Assembly: GCA_003567685.1 (NCBI GenBank)
Contig: PWYW01000072.1
Location: forward strand, 1 to 46,266
DNA: 46,266 bases
Source: Gammaproteobacteria bacterium
GTDB taxonomy: Bacteria > Pseudomonadota > Gammaproteobacteria > Xanthomonadales > Wenzhouxiangellaceae
Reading direction: 5' to 3'
How positions within the stretch are numbered: the stretch's first letter is position 1; each line of letters begins with the position of its first letter. The notes beneath the pieces are model-generated. The model made no database searches, was not told where the DNA came from, and saw only the letters and a program-made list of their open reading frames with translations. Shown here one piece after another: positions 8,576 to 18,200 of the stretch. Made by a program: the position numbers and the translations under genes.

Positions 8576-9403
8576 TCAGTGGGCGCGGGCAAGCAGGCGG
8601 GTTCCGCCCAGGGCCGCGCCGTCGAACAGTTCGACAACGGCGGCGTAAAAATGGTGCAGTGCCCGGTAGGCCTCGGCGCCGTGCAAGGTCTGGAAGCGCC
8701 AGCGCTCGCTCTCGAAATCGGCCAGTCGGGCCTGAACAAAATGGCGCCAGGCGCGCGTCATGTCATGCTGCTCAATCAGCTTGAAGCCGTTCCGGTCCAG
8801 CGCGGCCGCGTAGTCGGCGGCCGACACCAGCGTGCGGCAGTAAACGTCGTTGGCCAGAAGGTCGCGCTCGCGCGGGCTGGGCGTGCGCTCCAGAGTGAAA
8901 TCTTCAATGTAGATCAGCGCGCCGGGCTTGAGCAGTTGGCGGCAGTGAGCAAATAGCGCCGGCTTGTCGTCGATGTGCAGGAAGCACAGCCAGCTGACCA
9001 GGGCATCGAAGCCTTCTCCCTCGGGCTTCAGGTCAAAAATGTCGCGACAGCGGTGGTCTATCTGCGCGCTCAGGCCGCAGCGCTCGGTCAGTTCGGACGC
9101 CAGGTCGTTCAGATCCGCCTGCAGTTCCACGGCGGTGACCGAGCAGCCGCTGCGTTCAGCCAGTACCCGCGCCGGGCCGCCCAGGCCGGCACCCACGTCC
9201 AGTACGCGCTTGTCCGGGCCAAGCGCCAGCACTTTCAGGGCGGCTTCAATCGCGGCGACGCCCAGATAGTGCAACTGGTCGACGGTTTCCAGCGCCGTCG
9301 GGTCAAGCCGGGGGATCTGGTCCAGCCCGCGCACTTTCAGCTCACGTCGTACCCGTTCGACATGGGTGTAAAGCTTCATCTGCTTGATGGCGGGCTGGGT
9401 CAT
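8576..9403 (-). CDS. Class I SAM-dependent methyltransferase
   Basis: This is a 275-residue Rossmann-fold methyltransferase. The SAM-binding motif I is RVLDVGAGLGGPAR (about residues 66-79), with the acidic residue ending strand beta-2 in TAVELQ (Glu93). The DALVSWLCFLHI segment fits motif IV. The N-terminus has LYTHVERVRREL and VDQLHYLGVAAI, seen in a subgroup annotated only as methyltransferase-domain proteins and distantly like sarcosine/dimethylglycine N-methyltransferases. The substrate cannot be told from the sequence. It is the first gene of a probable two-gene unit with glyoxalase I. The 70 bp separating it from the upstream regulator hold no clear terminator. Confidence 0.8.
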   Translation of the reverse strand: MTQPAIKQMKLYTHVERVRRELKVRGLDQIPRLDPTALETVDQLHYLGVAAIEAALKVLALGPDKRVLDVGAGLGGPARVLAERSGCSVTAVELQADLNDLASELTERCGLSAQIDHRCRDIFDLKPEGEGFDALVSWLCFLHIDDKPALFAHCRQLLKPGALIYIEDFTLERTPSPRERDLLANDVYCRTLVSAADYAAALDRNGFKLIEQHDMTRAWRHFVQARLADFESERWRFQTLHGAEAYRALHHFYAAVVELFDGAALGGTRLLARAH

Positions 9404-9473
9404 GGAGAGAATCTGAATGCAAACTGCTCCTTACGCTACCAGCCGGTTGGTCAAAGCCGCGTTCCCGCCGGAT

Positions 9474-10208
9474 TCAGTCGCGCCTGAATCGGGCAAAAAA
9501 TGAAGGTTCCCAGGAACGCATGGCCAGCAGCAGGGTGGTGCCCTCTCGCTCCTGCTGCGGCAAATCAAGGCCCTTCAGGTGGACATCATTGAAATGCTCA
9601 ACAAGCTGGCGCAAGCGCTTGTTGAGTTCGGCGCGGGCTGCGGGGCTCAGCATGCCGCTGACCACCAGGCGGCATTCGGATGGCTGGTCAAAGTCATCCC
9701 GCAGAAATTCCGATTGCATGTGTTCGCGAAACAGTCGTTCGATGGGTCCGCCGCTTCGCCAGCGAAAGTCTCGCTTGACCTTCAAGCGCACGCGGTTGCC
9801 GGGCATCAGCTCGATCAAACCGATGCCATCCAGCTTGCCGAGAGTCACCTGAAGCTCGTTCGGGCTCAACTGATAGCTCTCGAGAATGGTCTCCGGCGGC
9901 CAGTGGTTGAGCAGGCAAACCGCCACCAGCAACTGGCGGGGCTCTTTGACCAGCGCCTGTTCCTGATCTTCGCTCAACTGGCTGACCCGATGCTGGCGAG
10001 AGTCCATCTGTCGGGCCAGTTCGATGAAGTCCATGCCCAGATGGGTACACAAGATCTCCAATCGGTCCAGGCTGAACTGATATTTCGAGAACAGCCGCTT
10101 GACGCTGGCTTCCGACAGATCCAACCACCGGGCGCAGTCGGCATAGGTATGGCCCTGGCTGCGAAGCATGCTTTTCAGCGTGTCGATCAGTGCCCGGGTC
10201 TGGCTCAT
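9474..10208 (-). CDS. XRE-family helix-turn-helix transcriptional regulator
   Basis: The product is 244 residues. The N-terminal part (about 20-45, TYADCARWLDLSEASVKRLF) reads as a Cro/C1-type helix-turn-helix. The remainder is predicted mostly helical with a possible winged segment (LGKLDGIGLIELMPGNRVRLKVKRDF) and no metabolite-binding family I recognise. I chose the ATG at 10208 over an upstream in-frame start because an AGGAG sequence lies about 7 nt before it and the HTH then sits at the usual distance from the N-terminus. The gene lies between the tricarboxylate transporter and the methyltransferase/glyoxalase pair, all on the same strand. It could control either, but no operator repeats were identified. 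Confidence 0.75.
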   Translation of the reverse strand: MSQTRALIDTLKSMLRSQGHTYADCARWLDLSEASVKRLFSKYQFSLDRLEILCTHLGMDFIELARQMDSRQHRVSQLSEDQEQALVKEPRQLLVAVCLLNHWPPETILESYQLSPNELQVTLGKLDGIGLIELMPGNRVRLKVKRDFRWRSGGPIERLFREHMQSEFLRDDFDQPSECRLVVSGMLSPAARAELNKRLRQLVEHFNDVHLKGLDLPQQEREGTTLLLAMRSWEPSFFARFRRD

Positions 10209-10339
10209 GAGTCGTCTCCTGGATAAGCCGGCCAGAAGCGCGTGTCGTCGCGCAACCGACAAGACTCAGGAGTTTAGCGCGGCGACCGATTCAGCCAGGG
10301 CGTTTTCGTGGCTGAGTTGACGTTGGGCTGGCAAGCGCA

Positions 10340-11818
10340 TCAGGCCCGGTGGCGGATGGCGCGGATGCGGTTGGTCATGGGGATCAGGAAGGACAGGGCG
10401 GCCAGGATGATGAGCGTGAGCGTCACCGGGCGCGAGAAGAAGATGGTCCAGCCGTCCATCATCAGGGCGCGCCGGAAGTTGGTTTCGGCGATGCTGCCCA
10501 GCACCAGGCCCAGGATGACCGGCGCCAGCGGGTAGCCGTGGCGGCGCATCCACCAGCCCAGCAGGCCAAAGCCCAGGCAGCAGAACACGTCAAACAGCGT
10601 GTTACGAACCGCGAAGGAACCGATCAGCGCCATCATCGTGATCAATACGTAGAGCAGTTCCTTGGGAATGTTGGCGACCTTCACCCACAGGCGGCCGCCA
10701 GCCAGGCCAACAAACAGCAGGACGAACTGGGCAACCAGCATGGCCGCAAAGATGGCGTAGATCATTTCCGGGTTACGCAGGAACAGCTGCGGGCCGGGGG
10801 TGAGATCGTGAATCATCATGGCGCCAATCAGCACGGCGGTGGGGGCGCTACCGGGAATGCCCAGCGCCAGCAAGGGCACCATCGCCCCGCCCACCGAGCC
10901 GGAATCGGCTGCCTCCGAGGCGGTCACGCCTTCCGCGCTGCCCTGGCCGAATTGCTCGGGTTGCTTGCTGAAGCGCTTGGCCAGGCCGTAGCTGATAAAG
11001 GAACCAATGGTGGCGCCGGCGCCGGGAAACACGCCGACCAGCGTGCCGATGGCACCGGAGCGCAGCGTGACCCACTTCAGCTTCCAGTAGTGGGCAAAAC
11101 GCGGCCATTTGTCCGATACCTTGCCCAGTTTTTCCAGCTTGAATTCGCCTTTTTCAATGCCGCGAAACACCTCGCTCAGGGCGAACATGCCAATCAGCGC
11201 CGGAATCAGCAAGAAGCCGTCCGACAAGGCGGTGAAACCAAAGGTAAAGCGTTCGTGGCCGGAAATCGGGTCGGTGCCAACCGTGGCAATCAGCAGGCCG
11301 ACCAGCATGGCGATAAAGGCCTTGCCCCAGTTCTCGCCAGCCAGGGTAGCAATGGTGGCCATGCCGAACAGGGCAAAGGCAAAGTATTCCGACGGATGGA
11401 AGCGCACCGCGGCGGCGGCCAGCGGCACGGAAAACAGGATGAGAATCAGCGTGCCAAACATGCCGCCGACCGAGGAGGCAATGATGGACGTGCCCAGCGC
11501 AGTGGAGGGTTTGCCCTGGCGGGTGAGTGCATAGCCATCGATGGCGGTGACCACGGCCGATGGCGTGCCGGGCGCATTGACCATGATGCCGGTAATCGAG
11601 CCGCCGTAGCTTGAGCCGATGTAGATGCCCACCAGCAAAATCAGCGCCAGCGTGGGCGACATGCCGTAGGTAAACGGCACCATCAGGGCCACGCCCATCG
11701 ACGGCGAAAGGCCGGGCATGGCGCCAATCAGAATGCCCAGCACGATGCCAACCACAATGGTGATCAGCGGTACCAGCGCCATGACCGTGCCTAACCCGCC
11801 GAACAGCGACTCAATCAT
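10340..11818 (-). CDS. tctA: Tripartite tricarboxylate transporter large permease (TctA)
   Basis: This 492-residue protein is the normal length for TctA, the 12-TM transport subunit of secondary TTT systems driven by the ion gradient. Family signatures are visible: GAMPGLSPSMGVALMVPFTYG near the N-terminus, then YGGSITGIMVNAPGTPSAVVT, and the second-half equivalent VFPGAGATIGSFISYGLAKR. These belong to the two inverted-repeat substrate-site motifs of the family. The ATG at 11818 was chosen over the TTG one codon upstream. It starts 24 bp after the TctC-TctB fusion gene and should be co-transcribed. Substrate is probably a di- or tricarboxylate, not determinable further. No TctDE-type two-component regulator is adjacent. 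Confidence 0.93.
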   Translation of the reverse strand: MIESLFGGLGTVMALVPLITIVVGIVLGILIGAMPGLSPSMGVALMVPFTYGMSPTLALILLVGIYIGSSYGGSITGIMVNAPGTPSAVVTAIDGYALTRQGKPSTALGTSIIASSVGGMFGTLILILFSVPLAAAAVRFHPSEYFAFALFGMATIATLAGENWGKAFIAMLVGLLIATVGTDPISGHERFTFGFTALSDGFLLIPALIGMFALSEVFRGIEKGEFKLEKLGKVSDKWPRFAHYWKLKWVTLRSGAIGTLVGVFPGAGATIGSFISYGLAKRFSKQPEQFGQGSAEGVTASEAADSGSVGGAMVPLLALGIPGSAPTAVLIGAMMIHDLTPGPQLFLRNPEMIYAIFAAMLVAQFVLLFVGLAGGRLWVKVANIPKELLYVLITMMALIGSFAVRNTLFDVFCCLGFGLLGWWMRRHGYPLAPVILGLVLGSIAETNFRRALMMDGWTIFFSRPVTLTLIILAALSFLIPMTNRIRAIRHRA

Positions 11819-11842
11819 CAAGAAGGCCTCTTGTCTGGCGGG

Positions 11843-13405
11843 TTACCACGGCAGCAAGGCCCCGCGTGGCAGGTCAACGTGCATCAGGCGCTGAAAGACC
11901 ACCTCGGAAAACAGCAACCAGGCCGTGGTCAGTACCGCAATGACCCCCACGCGCCGATAGCCGAGGAACCAGGTCAGCGCGGGGATGTACAGCAGGCACA
12001 CCAACAGATAGCCCAGCAGCGGCATCAGCACCAGACTGAGCGTGAACAAGCCCACGGTAATCCACAGGCGCAGGCTGTCGGTTTTTTCGGCTTGGCCGGG
12101 CGGCGAACGAAAGACGGCCACCATCTGCCAGACCAGCAGCGGCGCCAGGGCAAGCAGCCACACCGCCGGAATACCGCCAGGGCCAATCGGATCGGCGACG
12201 CTGCGCGGCGGTAGCTGGAGAGTCATGACGCCTGCCAGCAGTACCGTCAGCGCAAGGCTGCCCAGCAGCAGGATTTCGCCGCAGTTCGCGCGCCACCGGG
12301 TGCGTCCCAGTCCGGCTCCAAGGCCCACGATGAACAACACAGCCAGTCCGCCGGCTGCGGCCAGCCATGTACCTTCGCTTAACCGTTGCAGCCCGCTGGG
12401 TGGCTGGTCGTCAGGCAGCAGTTCAAGCTGTGCCAGCAGGCGACGAAACTCATCGCGGTCGCGTTCCACCACGCGGGTGAATTCCGCATGGCCGCGGTAG
12501 CGCAGGTTGACAGCCTCATGCTGCCAGGCGCTGACCCAGCGCGGGTCGTGCAGTACCTGGCGAATCAGCGCGTCGTACCAGGCCTGGACCTCATCGGGAA
12601 TGCCCTTGCGAAAGGCAAAACCGCGCCAGATCAGTTCATCTTCCAGGCCGTCGACGCCCAACTCGGCAAAGGTCGGCGCGTCGGGAAATTCGCGCAGGCG
12701 CTCGTCGGCGGCCACCACCACTACGCGCAGGCGCGGCGAGGCCAGCGCATCGCGCGGGTTGCCCAGATAGGCCGAGCCGAGGCCACCCAGCAGGGCTGCC
12801 ACCGCTTCGCCACCGCTGCCGTAGGGAATCCAGCGCATGTCCACGCCGGCGGTTTCGGCAATGCTGACGCCGGAAAGGTGTTTCACGCCGCCGATGTCCA
12901 CGCCCAGCCAGCGCTGCTGGACGCCCTGATCGGTGGTGGCGGCCAGCAAGGAGGGCCAATCGGCAGCGCCTTCGTCGCTGTTGGTGATCAGCACATGGGG
13001 GTTGTCCATGATGTAGGAGTGCCAGTGGATGCGCTCGATCAGGTCCTCGCGACCGGTAACGACCATGCGGGAGATGTTCGAACGGGTGACGGCCAGCAGT
13101 CGGTGACCATCGGCAGGCTCACGCAGTGCTTCTTCGAATGCGACAATGCCGCCGCCGCCCGGTCGGTTGATGACCGCGAAAGGGTGGTCGGCCACGTCTT
13201 GGGCAATGCGGGCAAAGCGCCGCGCCGTCACATCAATCAAGCCGCCCGGGCTGGTGTAGACAATCAGGCGGATGGGCTGGGAAGGAAAGCCTTCAACGTA
13301 AGGCAGGGGCGGGTAAAGTGGCTCGGCGCGCTCGGTGGCGTCACCGGCGAAGGCCAGTGGGCACAGCAGCAGTGCAATCAGCAGCAGTGTCTGGCGAGCG
13401 CGCAT
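11843..13405 (-). CDS. TctC-TctB fusion: solute-binding protein joined to the small membrane subunit of a TTT transporter
   Basis: A single 520-residue frame carries both accessory subunits of a tripartite tricarboxylate transporter. Residues 1-20 are a signal peptide (RARQTLLLIALLLCPLAFA). Residues ~40-330 match the Bug/TctC fold: PSQPIRLIVYTSPGGLIDVTAR, VINRPGGGG, IPYGSGGEAVAALLGG and FPDAPTFAELG. A hydrophobic helix follows at ~346-366, then four to five more TM segments to residue 505. The closing FQRLMHVDLPRGALL is the usual end of TctB. The binding protein would therefore be tethered in the periplasm. The ATG at 13405 is preferred for its signal peptide, though no strong ribosome-binding site is visible. 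A GTG 39 bp upstream is possible. TctA follows 24 bp downstream. Confidence 0.85.
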   Translation of the reverse strand: MRARQTLLLIALLLCPLAFAGDATERAEPLYPPLPYVEGFPSQPIRLIVYTSPGGLIDVTARRFARIAQDVADHPFAVINRPGGGGIVAFEEALREPADGHRLLAVTRSNISRMVVTGREDLIERIHWHSYIMDNPHVLITNSDEGAADWPSLLAATTDQGVQQRWLGVDIGGVKHLSGVSIAETAGVDMRWIPYGSGGEAVAALLGGLGSAYLGNPRDALASPRLRVVVVAADERLREFPDAPTFAELGVDGLEDELIWRGFAFRKGIPDEVQAWYDALIRQVLHDPRWVSAWQHEAVNLRYRGHAEFTRVVERDRDEFRRLLAQLELLPDDQPPSGLQRLSEGTWLAAAGGLAVLFIVGLGAGLGRTRWRANCGEILLLGSLALTVLLAGVMTLQLPPRSVADPIGPGGIPAVWLLALAPLLVWQMVAVFRSPPGQAEKTDSLRLWITVGLFTLSLVLMPLLGYLLVCLLYIPALTWFLGYRRVGVIAVLTTAWLLFSEVVFQRLMHVDLPRGALLPW

Positions 13406-13493
13406 GGTCGATGATCGGCCATTGATAATGAACCAGCCCGACACGCTAACAGGGCTTTATGACAATTCGGTTGCACTCTCGAGACAAGCATTC

Positions 13494-13961
13494 ATGGACG
13501 CGCAGGTTCAAAAACAGCAGCAAGATACCCTGGCCCGGCTGGACCGCTTCAGTTACTGGACCGACAGCAATTTCCGCGTGCCGTTTACCCAGTTCCGGTT
13601 TGGCCTGAGCCCGCTGATTGGCCTGGTGCCGGTGCTGGGCGATTTTATCGGCCTGGTGCTGTCGCTGTATGTCTTGTATGAGGCACGCAAGGTCAAGGCC
13701 AGTCGCGGTGTGCAGCTGCGCATGATCCGCAACATGCTGGTCGAGTTCGTTGGCGGTTTGTTGCCAATCATCGGTGACGCCTTCGATGCCATTTTCAAGG
13801 CCAATACCCGCAATACCGAATTGCTCCGAAGCTGGCTTCATGAGCAGCTCGAAACCGAGCCGCCCAGGCGCTTCCCCTGGTGGACCCTGGTCTGGCTGTC
13901 GTTGTTGATCGTCTTGCTCCTGCTGGGCAGCTTGCTGCTGCTGTTGCTGATCATCCCGTGA
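13494..13961 (+). CDS. DUF4112 family membrane protein
   Basis: This is a small protein of about 155 residues. The core FRFGLSPLIGLVPVLGDFIGLVLSLYVLYEARK, followed by MIRNMLVEFVGGLLPIIGDAFDAIFKANTRN, is the hallmark of DUF4112, a family of unknown function with paired hydrophobic hairpins that each contain a GD motif. A C-terminal TM helix (WTLVWLSLLIVLLLLGSLLL) completes it. ATG 13494 is chosen, with ATG 13428 in frame as an alternative. The latter would leave only 22 bp to the divergent transporter gene. Probably inner membrane. No functional partner is evident. Confidence 0.75.
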   Translation: MDAQVQKQQQDTLARLDRFSYWTDSNFRVPFTQFRFGLSPLIGLVPVLGDFIGLVLSLYVLYEARKVKASRGVQLRMIRNMLVEFVGGLLPIIGDAFDAIFKANTRNTELLRSWLHEQLETEPPRRFPWWTLVWLSLLIVLLLLGSLLLLLLIIP

Positions 13962-14079
13962 TGACCATTTGGCCGCTTTGGCGCAAATAGGGCGTATCAA
14001 GGTTACGAGTCGTCAATGCGTCTGGGCATCGAAAGGCGAGTTGGCGGCAAGTCAATCAAATAACCAAGAGGGCCACCGC

Positions 14080-14826
14080 ATGAAATTCAGCTACCTGATC
14101 GCCATTCTCGCCGTCGCTATTGCCGCCCTGACGCTGGCGGCCTGCGGTGGCGATGCTGATGACACCGCTGCCACCGCCTCCGAGCCAGCGCAACGCAGCA
14201 GTGCATCCCAAGCCGAAGACAGCGACGAAATCATCACCATGAGCGCGGAAGACGGTTGGGTAGACCTGCACGACCTGGTCTTGCCGGAAGCAGGCACGGC
14301 CACGCTGGTTGTTAATGGCGAGACCATCCTGCTGGAGATTGAATGCTTCGGGCCTGGTGTGATTGATCATGACGGCGAGGTGCCGCCGATCATGGCTTCA
14401 CGCCTGTTCAACGCCCAGTTCAGCGGCGAAGGCACCATGGCCAATGGCTGGCGCGTGCAGCTTTCAGGTCATCGGCGCGTGGTTGATGAGGAGGAGGCTC
14501 GTCGCGACCTGCGGTTTTATCGTTACCGGGGCATGGACCGGGCCAGTCTGGACATCAACGTGTTCGATGATGAAGGCATGGCCAACTCATCCTTCCAGGG
14601 TGGCCCCAATGATCGAAACCGACGCGGCGAAGGCCTCCCGATGCTCCATGTCCAGCCCGATGGGACCTTTACAGCGGTTACCGAGATGACCTCTGCCGCA
14701 GCCATGATCCCTGGTGACCACGAGTTTCATCGGAATGCCGTGGCTGGTCCCATCGAGCTGGCGGGTCGCTGCGACCAGCCCTGGGCCGAGTTGCCTTTTC
14801 CAGGGGGCATTCGCGCAGCGTTTTGA
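14080..14826 (+). CDS. Putative lipoprotein of unknown function
   Basis: This 248-residue protein starts at ATG 14080, preceded by AAGAGG. It has a type II signal peptide with lipobox LAAC (Cys22), then a Ser/Ala/Asp-rich linker to about residue 50, typical of an outer-membrane-bound lipoprotein with a flexible stalk. The remainder is a soluble beta-rich domain (for example ATLVVNGETILLEIECFGPG and GWRVQLSGHRRVV). Two Cys beyond the lipid-modified one are visible, in LEIECFG and AGRCDQPW, and could form a disulfide. I do not recognise the domain. An in-frame upstream start would remove the signal peptide and is rejected. A small hairpin followed by T residues lies just after the stop. Confidence 0.7.
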   Translation: MKFSYLIAILAVAIAALTLAACGGDADDTAATASEPAQRSSASQAEDSDEIITMSAEDGWVDLHDLVLPEAGTATLVVNGETILLEIECFGPGVIDHDGEVPPIMASRLFNAQFSGEGTMANGWRVQLSGHRRVVDEEEARRDLRFYRYRGMDRASLDINVFDDEGMANSSFQGGPNDRNRRGEGLPMLHVQPDGTFTAVTEMTSAAAMIPGDHEFHRNAVAGPIELAGRCDQPWAELPFPGGIRAAF

Positions 14827-14840
14827 CCGCATCATGTCTT

Positions 14841-14858
14841 CAGCCGCGGCTGGTTTTT
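14841..14858 (+). terminator. Possible intrinsic terminator after the lipoprotein gene
   Basis: The palindrome CAGCCGCGGCTG (14841-14852) is followed by GTTTTT. The stem is short and the loop tight, so the terminator is weak at best. A second GC-rich pair, CGCCCGG (14881-14887) with CCGGGCG (14912-14918), lies just downstream. Confidence 0.4.
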
Positions 14859-15202
14859 CGAGGCTGGGCAGAAACCATTGCGCCCGGAATACGAGCCGGT
14901 TCCGACACAGGCCGGGCGTGCTCGTTCTGCTTTGAGTCGGGCCTGTCCTTGCTTTCGAGCCAAAGTAGGGGGTTTGAAACTTCCACGGTTCGGTGCTAAT
15001 TTGATTTAGGCGATTTGTTGGTTGGTTTAGGGAAGCCGCCATCAAACTGCCGGCCCGAGGGAGTTGGCTGGGCAAAAAAAAGGGGTGCCGGAATCCGGCT
15101 TTCACTGACCTTTTCGGACCACTTTGGTCCCCCTTGCACTCTCTCGCAGTGTTAAGCACTGGGCTGCGGCTTTCGGGCGTGGTCCGCTTTTTGGGGAATC
15201 AA
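14859..15202. other. Non-coding leader region of the giant gene
   Basis: No gene is seen in this stretch. A possible promoter is TTGAAA (14974-14979), 17 bp, TAATTT (14997-15002), which would give an untranslated leader of about 195 nt. Within that leader are a run of eight A (15074-15081), a palindromic GCCGGAATCCGGC (15087-15099) and a clean hairpin GGACCA-CTT-TGGTCC (15116-15130). The order does not fit a riboswitch class I know. Confidence 0.35.
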
Positions 15203-18200
15203 ATGAACATCAACTCGTCTGTTCTTAGGGGGCTTCTCGGCCTGGTTTTCGTCGTTGCTCTCATTGGAGCAACCACCGCTGAGACTCGGTTCGATTCCGG
15301 GTTTGATGATGGCGTCGTCGGCCCGGTCAGTCCCGGGCCCGATCTCGGTGGTTTTCAGACATTTGCGCCGCTCGTGGCCGTACCCGATGTGCGGGATGAG
15401 CCTTCGCCGGCCCTGCCGCGCGGTGCCGACCTCTCCTTCCTTGAAGATGCCGGGTCCTGGCTCCTGACCCAGCAACAGCCGAACGGTGGTTTTCCCTGGT
15501 CGCCCGGAACCACGGCAACCCAGGCAAATATTCAGGCTCCCATTGGTCTTGGCCTGCTGTATGCCTGGCGACGGACCGGGAATACCGACTTCCTGACCGC
15601 GGCCGTGGAAGCGGGCGATTTCTTGTTCGACAACCCCAACACCTTCGCAAATGGCAGCCGTCGTTTTTCTGCTGCCGACGCTCTGTTTTTCGTCGAGTTG
15701 AGCAGTGTCTCCGGTGATCCAAAGTATCGAGAAGAAATTGATGCTGAATACTGGGGCCCCTTGGCGGCCGGCACCTACGGCCCAGACGCTGATTGGAATG
15801 CGGCTGATTATGCGGCGGCCGTCGTTGGTAACCGCCTCAATGCCAACATTGTCGCCCTTGCTGCCTGGGACCTTGGGTTCGTCAGCGTTGCTGCCAGTCG
15901 AAGTGCACAACCAGCCATCCGGCAGCAGATTGATGACGCCATTGTTGGCGTCCTGGAATTGGTCGACAACGAAGGTGACTTTCCGCTCGATTTGTTCGGT
16001 CTGACGGGTGCCGTCTGGGCGGGCGCCATTGCCGGCGAGGATTTGAACCCGCAGGCGGGCATATGGGCGTCGGCAACGACTACTGAAGGCCTGGCGAGTC
16101 TGCTGGCTGGCTACCAACTCCCAAGCGGCGGAATGCCGGGTAGCACGGGTAGTACAACGCCGGTTTCCCAGGCGACCGCTTTTTCTGTACTCGGGTGGGA
16201 AACGCTGGATAGTGCCACCTTCGCCAGCAATCTGACTTCTGCCACCTCTTTCCTGGCAGTGCTGCAACAGCCGGACGGTCAGATTCTGAATGTTCTCGGC
16301 GGCGACCCACTTCAGGCAGGCGGAGTGGAGACGCATGCCGAATCGATGGCGGCCTTTGCCTTGAGTCGGCTGGAGGCCGACCTGTCGGTGGCAGTTTCGA
16401 CCGGGCTGGTTGATCCCGTGCCGCCACTGGAGTCGGGTTGGGCGCATTTCACGGCCGAGTTGAGCAACGACGGTGCTGGCACTATCGAGAACGTATTGCT
16501 GTGGGTTGAAGTTGACGGCATTGATGATGCCGCGAAATCCGGCGTGCCCGAGTTGCGTCTCGAGTACTGGGCCGATGGCGCCTGGGTCGAGCTGGCCTGG
16601 GCCGGCAGCGGGTTCCATGGTGCAATCGGTCGCGACGGCTGGTTCCTCGGCCGTGATGGCTCAGGTGGTGTGCCTGGTTTCGCGGTTGGTCCGGATTTTG
16701 ATGAGGCCATTTCGCTGCGGGCCAATTTCCCCAATGATCTTTACCAGGCCCAGATTTCCGTCGAGAGCCTGGATTCAAGTTTTGCCAACGCTGCCAGCGG
16801 CAGCGTGATTTATTTTTCCGACAGCGTGACCTTGCCGGTTCAGTCCAACCCGGTTGACGTCGTGTACGTGGATGACGCCTATGAGGGCGCCCAACCCGGC
16901 GACACGCTCAGCTTTACGCTGCCCGATGCCAGCACGGTCACCGTTGTCTTCGGGATCGATGCCTTCGATGATTTGCAGTCGGGTATTAACGCAGCAGCGG
17001 CGGATGGACAGGTGTTTGTTCGCGGTGAACATGAAACGTCGGGCCAGATCCTGATCGACCGGAATCTGGAAATCCAGGGTGCGGATCTTGTCGATCGGGC
17101 AGTCATTTCGCCGGCCTCTGATTTGCCCGGTGCCAATTCGGCTGACGCCTGGATACTGGTGAGTGAAAACGTCGATTTTCGCTTGGCCGATCTCATTCTG
17201 GATGGCGGATCGCAACTGGTGCGGCAGGGTCTGCGTAATCATGGCCAGACGTCGATCGAGGGCGTCAGTTTCCGGAATATCCAGGAGTCCCAGTATCGCG
17301 GGAACGCGGTGCTCAGCTTTGGTGGCATTGTTGCCGGTGGTGCCGGTGGCGACAGCCACGCCTCTCCCGGCTTGGCTGCCAGTACGTTGACGGTGACCGA
17401 TTCGGACTTCGAGCAGATCGGCCGCGTCGCTATTTTGGTCAAGGGAACCGAAGCCACGGCAACGATCAGTGACAATCTTTTCCAGGGCAAGGGTGATGGA
17501 GATTTCCTCGACTACGCGGTAGAAATTGGCGCCAGCGGTGCGGCCACCATCACGAATAACGAGATCCGTGACAATCGAGGTATTGCCTCTGCTGATGGAT
17601 CTGTTTCAGGCGGGATCCTTGTTTCCACATTCTTTGGCACCTCCCCACCCAGTTCCGCGACTATCAGCGGCAACACTATCGAGGACAGCGCCATTGGCAT
17701 TGCCCTGGGTTTTGGTGCAGCCGATTCGGTTGATGTGTCCATTGCCGGAAACACCCTGGCCAATAACGATATCCAGCTGCGCACGTCTTTCGATGACAGC
17801 GGACTGATCGATCAGGCGCTGGCGGATAACGCTTTCGATCAGGCGGTGGTCGTCACGGGTGTCGAGACCACGATCTTCTCCACCATTGCTCAAGCCGTGG
17901 ATGCCGCTGATGTTGGCGCCACGGTACAGCTGGCAACCGACATCACTGAGGGGCTGGTTGCCTTGAACAAGCCGCTGAGCCTGGACGGTGACGGGTTCAC
18001 CCTGACGTCCACCTCGGCCAACTTCGGTGTGTCCATCCAAAGTGTTGATGTCGAAGTGCGCAACCTGAAGGTCGATGGCGCCGGGACCTTTGGCATCCAT
18101 CAGTCACCGGGCAGCGATGGCCTGACCATCGAAAACACCACCGTGCAGAATGGTGGCGGCAGCGGCTTTGCCCTGAATTGTTCGGACAACGCCACTCTGG

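Noticed and set aside
10349-11614. 421-codon plus-strand open frame opposite tctA
   Set aside because: Low-complexity Gln/His/Ala/Gly composition and full overlap with the convincing TctA frame.
15134-15202. Upstream in-frame start for the giant protein
   Set aside because: It would bury the signal peptide behind 23 residues and has no ribosome-binding site. ATG 15203 has both a GGGGAA and a proper signal peptide.
15003-15202. Riboswitch (for example cyclic-di-GMP) in the leader of the giant gene
   Set aside because: Hairpins are present, but the conserved core sequences of the known classes that I could check by eye are absent.
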